Part shown: positions 1-7,105 of the stretch, one piece after another | How positions within the stretch are numbered: the first letter of the stretch is position 1 | How the letters are laid out: each line of letters opens with the position of its first letter | Assembly (NCBI GenBank): GCA_965368405.1 | Contig: CBDUMS010000105.1 | Span: forward strand, 1-9,945 | Length of the DNA: 9,945 nucleotides | Direction of reading: 5' to 3' | Origin: S012-113 sp965368405 | GTDB taxonomy: Bacteria; Bacteroidota; Bacteroidia; Cytophagales; Cyclobacteriaceae | Notes under the pieces: generated by a model | Told to the model about the DNA's origin: nothing | What the model saw: the letters and a program-made list of their open reading frames with translations, nothing else | Database searches by the model: none | Made by a program: the position numbers and the translations under genes

Positions 1-476
1 GATTCTTTCGGTTTTGACGGCTTTGGCTCTTTACTCTCGAGTACGATTTCTTCTATCTCATCTTCCTCTGAAAGAACAATTCCCGCCTCAGACAAAATCT
101 TTTCATAAGTATAAATTTCGGCATCGAAACGAAGACTAATCGCTATTGCATCGGAGGGTCTTGCATCTATTTCAACCTGGCCATACTCACTAGAGCAAAC
201 AATCTTGGCGAAAAATACACCCTCTTTTAAATCAGATATAATAATTTCCTCTACTTTGAATTTGAATTCGTGTGCGAAAGAGCGAAAGAGGTCATGTGTC
301 ATTGGCCGATTAGGAATGATCTTCTCCATTTCAATGGCAATAGCTTGCGCCTCGAACATGCCAATAATAATCGGTAAGCGTCGATCTCCTTCGGCTTCAC
401 CAAGCACCAAAGCAAATGATCCGCTTTGCGACTGACTAGATTGCAACCCGATTATATCTAACTGTATTTTATCCAC
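1..476 (-). CDS. DUF151 bifunctional nuclease family protein, 3' end beyond the window
   Basis: The protein reads from a GTG start at 476 (MDKIQLDIIGL...) and stays open for 158 codons to the window edge, so its C-terminus is missing. The N-terminal block SSQSQSGSFALVLGE, the following RRLPIIIG and FEAQAIAIE, and the later block VEIDARPSDAIAISLR are the conserved core of the DUF151/BFN fold. The family is named from plant and archaeal members reported to have DNase and RNase activity; the role of the Bacteroidota members is not settled. After the core (roughly residues 1-130) comes an acidic stretch rich in Glu, then a Lys/Pro-rich tail (EPKPSKPK) that continues off the edge. The GTG was chosen because no ATG lies in frame upstream and the conserved N-terminus begins right after it. 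It starts 9 bases after the etfA stop, so it is probably cotranscribed with etfBA. The family call is confident; the activity is not shown. Confidence 0.9.
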   Translation of the reverse strand, partial: MDKIQLDIIGLQSSQSQSGSFALVLGEAEGDRRLPIIIGMFEAQAIAIEMEKIIPNRPMTHDLFRSFAHEFKFKVEEIIISDLKEGVFFAKIVCSSEYGQVEIDARPSDAIAISLRFDAEIYTYEKILSEAGIVLSEEDEIEEIVLESKEPKPSKPKE

Positions 477-485
477 GCTTTAAAT

Positions 486-1430
486 TTACTTTTGTGCCTG
501 AATCGCTGCAGTAAGCTGAGGAAGCACTTCGAATGCATCTCCTACAATACCATAATCGGCAGCTTTAAAAAATGGCGCTTCTTCATCGGTGTTGATTACA
601 ACAATATATTTCGATGAATTTACACCTGCCAGGTGTTGAATAGCACCTGAAATACCAACGGCAATATAAAGTGATGGGCTAACCTTAATACCAGTTTGCC
701 CTACATGTTCACTATGAGGTCTCCAGTCCATATCCGACACTGGTTTACTACAACCTGTAGCTGCGCCCAATGCGTTGGCCAAATCTTCTACAATAGCCCA
801 ATTTTCAGGTCCTTTCAAACCACGCCCACCAGAAACAACAATATCTGCTTCTGGTAATAAAATTTTCCCTGTCGCCTGATCGCGATCCAGTACTTTAAGT
901 CGATTATCATCGGCTGAAGCTTCTGCATTCAATTTCTCGACGGCGGCCTCTGCCCCATCCTCCTTAATGTCGACTACATTCTTATTAACAACAAGAATTT
1001 TATTTTCCTTAAGAAGGTTAACGTTGGCAAATGCATTTCCAGTAAAAATACTGGTTCGCACACTGAAACCATTGCTGGTCTCTGGTAACCCTACAACATT
1101 CGCTGCCGTGCTTGCATCGATTTTGATCGCCAAACGACCAGCAATTGCACTGCCCTGCGCAGATTTAGAGAATACTACAGTTTGCGCTCCAGCATTGGAA
1201 ACTGCTGCGGCCAGGATGGAAGCACATGCTTCAACCGTATCTGGCGCTGTGCTAACTGCCAATACTCTACTTGCCCCATTCTTACCAACGGTAGCAAGTT
1301 CACTTTCTTCTACATTTTCTAGGCAAACGGCTGTGATATCACCACCGATAGCAGCAGCATAACTAACCGCCTCTCTAGATGATTTTTTTATTTTTCCGTC
1401 TAATGATTCTATTACTACTAATACTGACAT
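486..1430 (-). CDS. etfA: Electron transfer flavoprotein subunit alpha
   Basis: 314 residues, the usual length for ETF alpha. With EtfB it forms the soluble FAD heterodimer that takes electrons from acyl-CoA and related dehydrogenases and passes them to ETF:quinone oxidoreductase at the membrane. The N-terminal half (about 1-185) is the alpha/beta domain that packs against EtfB. The C-terminal FAD domain is clear: SGGRG at 200-204, HVGQTG at 242-247, VGISGAIQHLAG at 258-269, INTDEEAP at 279-286 and ADYGIVGD at 291-298. One position worth noting is CSKPVSD at 227-233, where the lysine sits where many ETFs, including human, have the flavin-proximal arginine (SRAAVD). My impression is that this lysine is common in Bacteroidota EtfA, so I do not read it as damage. 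The gene follows etfB by 18 bases and precedes the DUF151 gene by 9, so the three probably form one transcript. Confidence 0.97.
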   Translation of the reverse strand: MSVLVVIESLDGKIKKSSREAVSYAAAIGGDITAVCLENVEESELATVGKNGASRVLAVSTAPDTVEACASILAAAVSNAGAQTVVFSKSAQGSAIAGRLAIKIDASTAANVVGLPETSNGFSVRTSIFTGNAFANVNLLKENKILVVNKNVVDIKEDGAEAAVEKLNAEASADDNRLKVLDRDQATGKILLPEADIVVSGGRGLKGPENWAIVEDLANALGAATGCSKPVSDMDWRPHSEHVGQTGIKVSPSLYIAVGISGAIQHLAGVNSSKYIVVINTDEEAPFFKAADYGIVGDAFEVLPQLTAAIQAQK

Positions 1431-1448
1431 TTGATCTAATTTATAATA

Positions 1449-2180
1449 TTAAAGCACTTTTGCCTCATTTTTCAAGAGGCCAACCAGTTCATCTACACTA
1501 CTTACAATCTTCACCCCTGTTTTTGCTGGAGGTAACTCATAAATGCTGATACGAGAACCTTCTGTATCAGTCACGGCTTCTCTCACTGTTAGCGCTTTAG
1601 ACCGAGCGGTCATTATTCCACGCATATTTGGAATTCGCCACTCAGCGATTGGTTCCTGGCATCCAGCTACAAACGGCATATCTACTTCTACATACTCCTT
1701 GCCTCCCTCAATTTCACGGGTCATTTTGGCGGTATTACCTTCAATATCTAGTTTCATAACCGGGGTAACGGCAGGGATTCCTAATAATTCACCAACCATA
1801 CTATGAACCTGGCCGCCATTATAATCAATCGATTCACGACCCATTAGAATTAAGTCATACTGATTTTCCTTGGCAACAGCAGCAATTTGGTTTGCTACAA
1901 AAAGTGAGTCAAGAGGTGCAGCGTCTACCCTTATGGCATCATCAGCACCAATCGCAAGTGCTTTGCGAATTGTTGGTTCCGATTCTGCCGTACCAACATT
2001 TAAGACGGTTACCGTTGCACCAGTAGCTTCTTTAATCTCCATCGCTCGAGCCACCGCGTAATCGTCGTATGGACCGATAATAAACTGCACACCATTCTTA
2101 TCATATTGGGTGTTATTTTCAGCAAATGAAATCTTAGATGTGGTATCGGGCACATGGGTTATGCATACCAATATTTTCAT
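1449..2180 (-). CDS. etfB: Electron transfer flavoprotein subunit beta
   Basis: 243 residues starting at an ATG (MKILVCITHVPDTTSKI), close to the standard ETF beta length. It is the partner of EtfA and carries the AMP-binding side of the dimer. Visible landmarks are the IGPYDDYAVARAMEIKE block near residues 35-51, the IRKALAIGADDAIRV block near 71-85, LILMGRESIDYNGGQV near 110-125, and the segment TREIEGGKEYVEVDMP near 153-168, which resembles the EtfB signature. The family as a whole includes electron-bifurcating forms; no bifurcating partner (acyl-CoA dehydrogenase or FixCX-like gene) is visible here, and the short sequence and context fit the ordinary respiratory type. It is the first gene of the leftward operon and is divergent from the TPR gene across 80 bases. 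I found no convincing -33/-7 pair for it on the minus strand. Confidence 0.96.
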   Translation of the reverse strand: MKILVCITHVPDTTSKISFAENNTQYDKNGVQFIIGPYDDYAVARAMEIKEATGATVTVLNVGTAESEPTIRKALAIGADDAIRVDAAPLDSLFVANQIAAVAKENQYDLILMGRESIDYNGGQVHSMVGELLGIPAVTPVMKLDIEGNTAKMTREIEGGKEYVEVDMPFVAGCQEPIAEWRIPNMRGIMTARSKALTVREAVTDTEGSRISIYELPPAKTGVKIVSSVDELVGLLKNEAKVL

Positions 2181-2185
2181 AACTA

Positions 2186-2214
2186 TTGACTTTATTTATT
2201 CTATCTTAATTTTG
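2186..2214 (+). promoter_or_regulatory. Bacteroidota-type promoter for the TPR gene
   Basis: A TTG at 2186-2188 is followed after 18 bases by TAATTTTG at 2207-2214, a perfect match to the Bacteroidota -7 consensus TAnnTTTG at the expected spacing from a -33 TTG. Transcription would begin near 2220, leaving a leader of about 40 bases before the ATG at 2261. It lies in the 80-base divergent gap with etfB. Confidence 0.6.
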
Positions 2215-2260
2215 GCACGAAGTTAGCGAATTTTGATATTAAATTAAGGCACTACAACTA

Positions 2261-2578
2261 ATGAATAACGAGAGAATTTCACAGCTACTATCTTATTATA
2301 AAGAAGATCCGGCCGACCCGTTTAATATTTATTGCCTGGCTACTGAATACAAAGAAGAAAATCCAGATGAAGCCTGGCGCTATTATTCTCTTCTCTTGAG
2401 TGAGCACTCTGCATATCTCCCAACCTATTATCATGCGGCACAGATTCTTATTGATAGGGATGAAATCGATGAGGCCGAAAAAATCATTGATAACGGCATA
2501 GCATTGGCTTTAAAACAGAATAATCAATTAGCGTTTAGGGAACTACGCAACCTCCTTAACAACCTGCTAGATTACTAA
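2261..2578 (+). CDS. Small TPR-like protein
   Basis: 105 residues, all helical in character. Two helix-turn-helix units with TPR-like spacing are visible. Around residues 17-48 there is PADPFNIYCLATEYKEEN, then DEAWRYYSLLLSEH. Around 53-86 there is PTYYHAAQILIDRDEIDEAEKIIDNG with a following helix. The Ala/Tyr/Leu pattern and the D-x-x-EAE-x-I end of the second unit are typical of tetratricopeptide repeats. There is no signal peptide or membrane segment, so it should be cytoplasmic. TPRs mediate protein-protein contacts; no partner can be named. The acidic N-terminus and lack of extra domains suggest a small adaptor. A good promoter lies just upstream. The mpl gene starts 70 bases downstream on the same strand but appears to have its own -7 elements. 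Confidence 0.85.
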   Translation: MNNERISQLLSYYKEDPADPFNIYCLATEYKEENPDEAWRYYSLLLSEHSAYLPTYYHAAQILIDRDEIDEAEKIIDNGIALALKQNNQLAFRELRNLLNNLLDY

Positions 2579-2614
2579 ATTTTAGCAACTGGATTCTGTG
2601 AGACTTTTTTAATC

Positions 2615-2643
2615 TAATTTTGAAATTTTTTCCTCTATTTTTG
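2615..2643 (+). promoter_or_regulatory. Two tandem -7 elements upstream of mpl
   Basis: Two perfect matches to the Bacteroidota -7 consensus TAnnTTTG lie 21 bases apart: TAATTTTG at 2615-2622 and TATTTTTG at 2636-2643. The first sits 26 bases before the mpl ATG, almost the same distance as the -7 element of the S8 protease gene from its ATG. The second ends only 5 bases before the ATG and would give a leaderless or nearly leaderless message. Neither has a -33 TTG at ideal spacing, and the region is T-rich, so chance matches are possible. Confidence 0.4.
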
Positions 2644-2648
2644 AGGCC

Positions 2649-4007
2649 ATGGATAGCGAACTAACTAGAGTACACATTATTGCCATGGGTGGTAGCGTTA
2701 TGCACGCTTTGGCAATCGCATTAAAGAAACGAGGCGTTAACGTTACAGGTTCAGACGATGAGTTCCGAAACCCATCGAAGTCGCGACTCGAGGCTCATAA
2801 TCTACTCCCTGAAAAAACTGGCTGGCACCCTGAGCTTTTAAACGAAGATATCGATGTTGTGATTCTTGGCATGCATGCTCACGCAGATAATCCTGAATTG
2901 GTAAAAGCTAAAGAATTGGGATTGAAAATCACTTCGATGCCTGAGTTTATTTATCACCAATCACTCCATAAGCAAAGAATCGTTGTAGCCGGCAGTCATG
3001 GTAAAACAACTATCACTTCGATGATCATGCATGTGCTTAAATTTCATAATAGAGAATTCGATTATGTGGTAGGTGCTAAAGTGAATGGTTTTGAAGAAAC
3101 TGTAAAGCTATCCGATGCACCGGTAATCGTTATCGAGGGCGATGAATACCTGTCTTCTCGGATTGACAACACGCCAAAGTTCCTGCATTATCATCATCAT
3201 ATTGGACTGATCAGCGGAATAGCGTGGGATCATGTAAATGTATTTCCATCGGAATCGGCTTATAACGAACAATTTGAGAAATTCGCAGCAATAACCCCTA
3301 AGGCTGGCTCGATTGTCTACAACGCAGAAGATCCAATAGCTTTGAGCATTGGCGAAAATGAACGACAAGACGTTGTTAAATTACCTTATTCCACCCACCC
3401 TCATGAATTAATTGATGTCGACACCTATTTAATCAATGGCAGCGAAAAGGTTAAATTGAACGTGTTTGGGAAACACAACCTCCTCAATTTAAATGGTGCG
3501 AAAGAGGTCTTATCACGCCTAAGCATCACCAACGAAGACTTTTATTGCGCTATTGCGTCTTTCGAACTACCTCATATGCGGCTCGATGTTTTAAAGTCTA
3601 GTAAGAATTCTACGGTATATCGTGATTATGCACATGCGCCATCGAAAGTGGAAGCAACGGTTAATGCAGTTCGCGAGCAAAGTGCAGATAGGGAGTTGAT
3701 TGGTGTTTTTGAATTACACACCTACAGCAGTTTAAATAAAGATTTTTTTCAACGATATAAAAAGACCTTAAATCAATGCGGTAAAGCCATTGTTTTTTAT
3801 AGCCCCAAGGCCGTTGAGCAGAAAAAACTGCCCTCATTTAACCCTTCTGATATAGAAGATGCTTTCGATCATCCAAATCTTAAAATCATATCCGACCCAT
3901 TGGCATTAGAATCCGCTCTGAAATCTTTGGATTTAGAGAATACAAACTTGCTCCTTATGAGTTCATCAAACTTTGGCGGCATCGATCTCAATATAATCTT
4001 CAACTAA
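2649..4007 (+). CDS. mpl: Mpl-type Mur ligase (UDP-MurNAc:tripeptide ligase)
   Basis: 452 residues, the expected size. Mpl joins recycled L-Ala-gamma-D-Glu-meso-DAP to UDP-N-acetylmuramate in the cytoplasm, returning wall peptides to peptidoglycan synthesis. The three Mur domains are all present. The N-terminal Rossmann UDP-binding domain carries IAMGGSVMHALAIAL near residue 11 and GSDDEF near 34. The ATPase domain has the P-loop GSHGKTT at 115-121, EGDEY at 163-167 and the DHVNVFPS segment near 194. The C-terminal domain has GKHNLLNLNGA at 274-284, RDYAHAPSKV at 325-334 and MSSSNFGGID near 437. The pattern GGS-MH, rather than the GIGG-GM of MurC, and the presence of FELHTYSS near 354 favour Mpl over MurC. 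It runs directly into the exonuclease gene (6-base gap), so the two are probably cotranscribed. Confidence 0.92.
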   Translation: MDSELTRVHIIAMGGSVMHALAIALKKRGVNVTGSDDEFRNPSKSRLEAHNLLPEKTGWHPELLNEDIDVVILGMHAHADNPELVKAKELGLKITSMPEFIYHQSLHKQRIVVAGSHGKTTITSMIMHVLKFHNREFDYVVGAKVNGFEETVKLSDAPVIVIEGDEYLSSRIDNTPKFLHYHHHIGLISGIAWDHVNVFPSESAYNEQFEKFAAITPKAGSIVYNAEDPIALSIGENERQDVVKLPYSTHPHELIDVDTYLINGSEKVKLNVFGKHNLLNLNGAKEVLSRLSITNEDFYCAIASFELPHMRLDVLKSSKNSTVYRDYAHAPSKVEATVNAVREQSADRELIGVFELHTYSSLNKDFFQRYKKTLNQCGKAIVFYSPKAVEQKKLPSFNPSDIEDAFDHPNLKIISDPLALESALKSLDLENTNLLLMSSSNFGGIDLNIIFN

Positions 4008-4013
4008 GAAATA

Positions 4014-4817
4014 ATGTCGTTAAATCTTAAAAATCCTCTTGTCATATTCGATCTTGAAACAACAGGGATAAAAATTGCAGAGGATCGCATAATCGAGTAT
4101 TCATTTGTACGAATTAACCCCGATGGAACGAGAGAAGTAAAAACACAACGCATTAATCCAACTATTCCAATTCCACAGGAAACTAGTCTGATTCATGGAA
4201 TTTACGATAATGATGTTGCCGATGCCCCTCCTTTTAAAATGGTAGCCAAGAATTTGGCAAAGTGGTTAGAAGGCTGCGACCTTGGCGGATTTAATGTGAT
4301 AAGATTTGACGTGCCGATGTTAGTAGAAGAGTTTCTACGTGCCGATGTTAATTTTGAAATCAAGAATCGCAAATTGATAGATGCCCAAAGGTTTTTTCAT
4401 TTAATGGAAAAACGCAATTTGTCTGCAGCCTATAAATTTTATTGTGGTAAAACGCTTGATAATGCGCATAGCGCCGAAGCAGACACCCTCGCTACCGTAG
4501 CTGTATTAGAAGCCCAGGTAGAAAAATACAATAATCAGGAAGTTACAGACAATCTTGGGAAGCCTATTGGCGTGTTTGAGAATGATATGGAAAGCCTACA
4601 TAACTTAACCTTTACCAAAATGGCAGACCTGGCCGGCAGAATGGTGTATAATAATAATGATGAAATAGTCTTCAATTTTGGCAAACATCGTGGTAAAAGA
4701 GTCGTTGACGTACTAAAAAAAGAGCCCTCCTATTTCGATTGGATGATGAAGGGCGACTTTACGCAAGACACAAAAAGACGACTTACTGAAATCAGACTTC
4801 AAGCGCTAAAAGGCTAA
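4014..4817 (+). CDS. DEDDh 3'-5' exonuclease with ExoX-like C-terminal domain
   Basis: 267 residues. The N-terminal RNase-T/DnaQ fold (about 8-170) has all catalytic motifs: FDLETTG with D13 and E15, GFNVIRFD with D99 (usually GHN; here the His is Phe), and AHSAEAD with H152 and D157, which makes it the DEDDh type. These residues bind two metal ions and remove nucleotides from 3' ends. A second module at about 205-267, with FNFGKHRGKRV followed by PSYFDWMM, matches the small domain found at the C-terminus of exonuclease X-like proteins. It is thus more likely a stand-alone repair or processing exonuclease than the polymerase III epsilon subunit; no polymerase-binding clamp motif is evident. 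It starts 6 bases after mpl, and operon membership with mpl is inferred. Substrate (DNA versus RNA) cannot be told from sequence. Confidence 0.9.
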   Translation: MSLNLKNPLVIFDLETTGIKIAEDRIIEYSFVRINPDGTREVKTQRINPTIPIPQETSLIHGIYDNDVADAPPFKMVAKNLAKWLEGCDLGGFNVIRFDVPMLVEEFLRADVNFEIKNRKLIDAQRFFHLMEKRNLSAAYKFYCGKTLDNAHSAEADTLATVAVLEAQVEKYNNQEVTDNLGKPIGVFENDMESLHNLTFTKMADLAGRMVYNNNDEIVFNFGKHRGKRVVDVLKKEPSYFDWMMKGDFTQDTKRRLTEIRLQALKG

Positions 4818-4830
4818 GTCGGCATATTTA

Positions 4831-4863
4831 TTGCTATTGAAATCCCACAACCCGTTATATTTG
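4831..4863 (+). promoter_or_regulatory. Bacteroidota-type promoter for the S8 protease gene
   Basis: TATATTTG at 4856-4863 matches TAnnTTTG perfectly. Two upstream TTG triplets could serve as the -33 element: 4831-4833 (22-base spacing) or 4837-4839 (16-base spacing). Transcription would start near 4870, about 20 bases before the ATG at 4891. The site begins 13 bases after the exonuclease stop, so the protease gene is likely uncoupled from the mpl transcript. It also argues against any translation start at the in-frame TTG at 4831, which lies inside the promoter. Confidence 0.55.
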
Positions 4864-4890
4864 AGGTTACCCGGATTAAAAAGAAGAGAA

Positions 4891-6504
4891 ATGAGGAGAA
4901 TTGTGCTCGGTGCAGTTGGTTTTTTAATGACGACGTTATCGTTTGGCCAAGATTCTGTTGGTCAATACCCGTCTAAGAATTGGTTTAATGAAGATGTAAA
5001 TTCGGCGAAGGTAAACGGTGTTAGCACTGAGGCTGCATACAAAGTTCTTGAAGGCAAAAAGTCAAAAACTGTAATTGTAGCCGTCATTGATTCTGGGATA
5101 GACATCGATCACGAGGACTTAAAAAATGTAATCTGGGTTAATGAAGATGAAATCATAGGCAATGGTATCGATGATGACAAAAACGGGTTCATAGATGATA
5201 TACATGGCTGGAACTTTATCGGCAATTCTGATGGCATAAATATTGGTGCCGACAACCTGGAAGTAACCCGCGAGTACCGTCGGCTGAAGGATAAATTCGA
5301 GAACAAGAAACCTTCGAAAAAGGCTGACTATTTATATTGGAAGGAAATTGAAGAAGGTTACACAAAAGCCCTCGCTAAAGCGAAAAAGGAATATGAATTT
5401 TACAACGACTTATCTGTAAAAATTCAACGCTATAATAGACTGATGACCGCATATTTAGATGTTGATGAACTCACGCTGGAGCTTTTAAAAACAGTACAGT
5501 CGCCGGACAGAGAAATTGTTGCAGCCACCAATTTTATGGGCAATATAATGATGATGATTGGTGATTTACCGCTTAGTGAGGCACTTGCCGAAATTGAAGA
5601 GACTGTGAATCGTTTTAAAATTAAGGTTGAGTATAACTATAACCTTGACTATGACCCAAGGTCAATAATTGGAGATAACCCTAAGGAATTGGCGGAGCTA
5701 GGGTATGGCAATAATGATGTTAAAGGAACGAATACTGATAATTTCCATGGCACTCATGTAGCTGGTATAATTGCTGCTGAACGAGACAATAATATAGGTA
5801 TTAACGGAGTAGCAGATGATGTTAAAATAATGGCCCTTCGTGCGGTACCAAATGGCGATGAACATGATAAAGATATTGCGAATGCGATACGCTATGCGGT
5901 AGATAATGGCGCAAAAATTATCAATATGAGCTTCGGTAAAGGTTACTCACCACATAAAGAATATGTAGATGAGGCCGTACGATATGCAGCAGCTAATAAT
6001 GTGCTCCTTGTCCATGCAGCAGGAAACTCAAGCTTTAATGTAGACGAAAAAAATAATTACCCGACTAAAACATTATCTGATAAAGAGTCCGCCAAAAACT
6101 GGATTGAAGTTGGCGCCTCTAGCTGGGGTGATGACGATCAGCTTGCGGCATCGTTTTCTAACTATGGGAAGAATTATGTAGACCTCTTCGCTCCCGGTGT
6201 TGAAATCTATTCTACAGCCCCAAATAATGAGTATAAAGACGCTCAGGGAACATCAATGGCTTCACCAGTAACAGCAGGTGTAGCTGCTATACTCCTCAGC
6301 TATTACCCAGATTTGTCGGCCGCGGATGTTAAGAGTATTCTGATGCAATCCAGTCGTAAATTTGATGGGCTTATGGTCGTACGACCTGGCACAGCCGACG
6401 AAATGATAAACTTTGCTGATCTTTCGATATCCGGCGGTGTGGTTAATGCGCTAGACGCCGTTAAACTCGCAGAATCAATGCAAATAGAATTGAGCGATAA
6501 GTAG
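4891..6504 (+). CDS. Exported subtilisin-like serine protease (S8) with large insertion
   Basis: 537 residues from the ATG at 4891. That start is preferred over an in-frame TTG at 4831 because it gives a proper signal peptide (MRRIVLGAVGFLMTTLSFG, cleavage near residue 19) and because the TTG lies inside the promoter. The catalytic triad is complete: D67 in VIDSGID, H286 in HGTHVAG, S455 in GTSMASP, with the oxyanion Asn at N379 in HAAGN. An Asp-rich loop at 94-103 (DDDKNGFIDD) looks like the calcium-binding segment common in secreted subtilases. Between D67 and H286 there are 219 residues, against about 32 in subtilisin. The extra part (about 122-270) is charged and helical. No I9 propeptide is obvious, since only about 40 residues precede the catalytic fold, and there is no C-terminal sorting domain. 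It should act in the periplasm or beyond. Its substrate is unknown. Confidence 0.92.
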   Translation: MRRIVLGAVGFLMTTLSFGQDSVGQYPSKNWFNEDVNSAKVNGVSTEAAYKVLEGKKSKTVIVAVIDSGIDIDHEDLKNVIWVNEDEIIGNGIDDDKNGFIDDIHGWNFIGNSDGINIGADNLEVTREYRRLKDKFENKKPSKKADYLYWKEIEEGYTKALAKAKKEYEFYNDLSVKIQRYNRLMTAYLDVDELTLELLKTVQSPDREIVAATNFMGNIMMMIGDLPLSEALAEIEETVNRFKIKVEYNYNLDYDPRSIIGDNPKELAELGYGNNDVKGTNTDNFHGTHVAGIIAAERDNNIGINGVADDVKIMALRAVPNGDEHDKDIANAIRYAVDNGAKIINMSFGKGYSPHKEYVDEAVRYAAANNVLLVHAAGNSSFNVDEKNNYPTKTLSDKESAKNWIEVGASSWGDDDQLAASFSNYGKNYVDLFAPGVEIYSTAPNNEYKDAQGTSMASPVTAGVAAILLSYYPDLSAADVKSILMQSSRKFDGLMVVRPGTADEMINFADLSISGGVVNALDAVKLAESMQIELSDK

Positions 6505-6535
6505 GTATTCTAAAACGGTTAGCAACTTTGGAAAC

Positions 6536-6557
6536 CTAAATCAAGAATTCGATTTAG
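6536..6557. repeat. Inverted repeat at the convergent gene end
   Basis: CTAAATC at 6536-6542 and GATTTAG at 6551-6557 form a perfect 7-bp stem with an 8-base loop. It lies between the S8 protease stop and the last codons of the convergent DUF6787-like gene and covers that gene's stop codon. A bidirectional transcription terminator would suit this position, but neither side has a clear T run and the stem is AT-rich, so this is only a weak candidate. Confidence 0.25.
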
Positions 6558-6855
6558 ACTTAACAAAAAGTGATTTGATTACATTATACATCGCCTTTTC
6601 CTTTGCCCAGAAGAATTTAAATTGTCCAAGCAGGAAGCCATAGATCAACAGAAAAGCCTGATAAGTAGGAAATACCATAGCGATCCAGACAAGTACTCTT
6701 AACCAGGTTGGTGTAGCTTCAGTAATATTAAACAAACCAAACCATAGAGGTTTAACAAATAAGATCGACGACCCAGATATGGCAAATACAATCATTATTG
6801 CCAAAATGTCCCAATTTGAGGTTATTCCCCATTTAAGTTTTAAGCGCTCTACCAT
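6541..6855 (-). CDS. Small two-helix membrane protein, DUF6787-like
   Basis: 104 residues from the ATG at 6855-6853; in-frame GTG (6864) and TTG (6873) codons could add 3 or 6 residues. I chose the ATG because the resulting N-terminus, MVERLKLKWGITSNW, matches my memory of how this family begins. Two membrane segments are clear: one running from WDILAIMIVF through ISGSSILFV, and a second from WLRVLVWIAM through YQAFLLIYGF. They are followed by the characteristic LLGQFKFFWAKEKAM and a basic C-terminal tail. Proteins of this kind are widespread in Bacteroidota and are often mislabelled as prolipoprotein diacylglyceryl transferase. It is far too short for that enzyme and lacks its motifs. Function unknown. 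It is convergent with the S8 protease and divergent from the WD40-caspase gene. The family name is from recognition of the sequence pattern and is moderately certain. Confidence 0.8.
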   Translation of the reverse strand: MVERLKLKWGITSNWDILAIMIVFAISGSSILFVKPLWFGLFNITEATPTWLRVLVWIAMVFPTYQAFLLIYGFLLGQFKFFWAKEKAMYNVIKSLFVKSKSNS

Positions 6856-6938
6856 CTTCTTCACAGCATGCAAATCTCTTAATTTATTTTCGATTTACAC
6901 TATTTCAATTATTGTTACGTAAAAACATCCTTCTCTCA

Positions 6939-6962
6939 TATAGTTAAATACACTTAACTATA
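6939..6962. repeat. Perfect 9-bp dyad in the divergent intergenic region
   Basis: TATAGTTAA at 6939-6947 and TTAACTATA at 6954-6962 are exact reverse complements separated by the six bases ATACAC. The dyad sits about 85 bases upstream of the DUF6787-like ATG and about 145 bases upstream of the caspase ATG, in the 250-base divergent gap 6856-7105. Its symmetry and position suit an operator for a dimeric regulator. It is wholly AT-rich apart from one G/C pair per arm and has no T tract, so it is not a convincing terminator. The rest of this gap is AT-rich, with no RNA gene and no clear -33/-7 pair for either neighbour. Confidence 0.35.
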
Positions 6963-7105
6963 AATAAGTTCATTTTGAAAGTGTTATTTTTATTGGCATT
7001 CGAAGTTATCTAATGACAGAATGAAAGGGTTTTTATTATTAATAAATTGTAATGCCCAACTTAGGGCGGGCTATTTATAAATTCGAATCCAAATTTGCGT
7101 CTAAA

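Noticed and set aside
205..435. Plus-strand open frame antisense to the DUF151 gene
   Set aside because: The minus strand encodes unmistakable DUF151 motifs over the same bases, and the plus translation has no recognisable features.
967..1362. Plus-strand open frame of 131 codons
   Set aside because: It lies wholly antisense to etfA, whose conserved motifs prove the minus-strand reading. The translation is low-complexity Ala/Leu/Thr-rich with no family resemblance.
1543..2061. Two plus-strand open frames (1543-1806 and 1870-2061) antisense to etfB
   Set aside because: They are shadows of etfB codon usage, Ser/Ile/Ala-rich, with no domain.
3108..3368. Minus-strand open frame inside mpl
   Set aside because: It is antisense to the Mur ligase ATPase domain and has no recognisable motif or start context.
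5109..5306. Minus-strand open frame inside the S8 protease gene
   Set aside because: It is antisense to the Asp-rich calcium-loop region of the protease, and the Ser/Phe-rich translation has no features.
7054..7067. GCCC-loop-GGGC small hairpin upstream of the caspase gene
   Set aside because: The stem is only 4 bp with a six-base loop and no T run follows. It is too weak to call a terminator or riboswitch.
7021..7080. 19-codon open frame ATG...TAA upstream of the caspase gene
   Set aside because: It is very short, has no ribosome-binding signal and nothing to distinguish it from chance in AT-rich intergenic DNA. A leader-peptide role cannot be supported.
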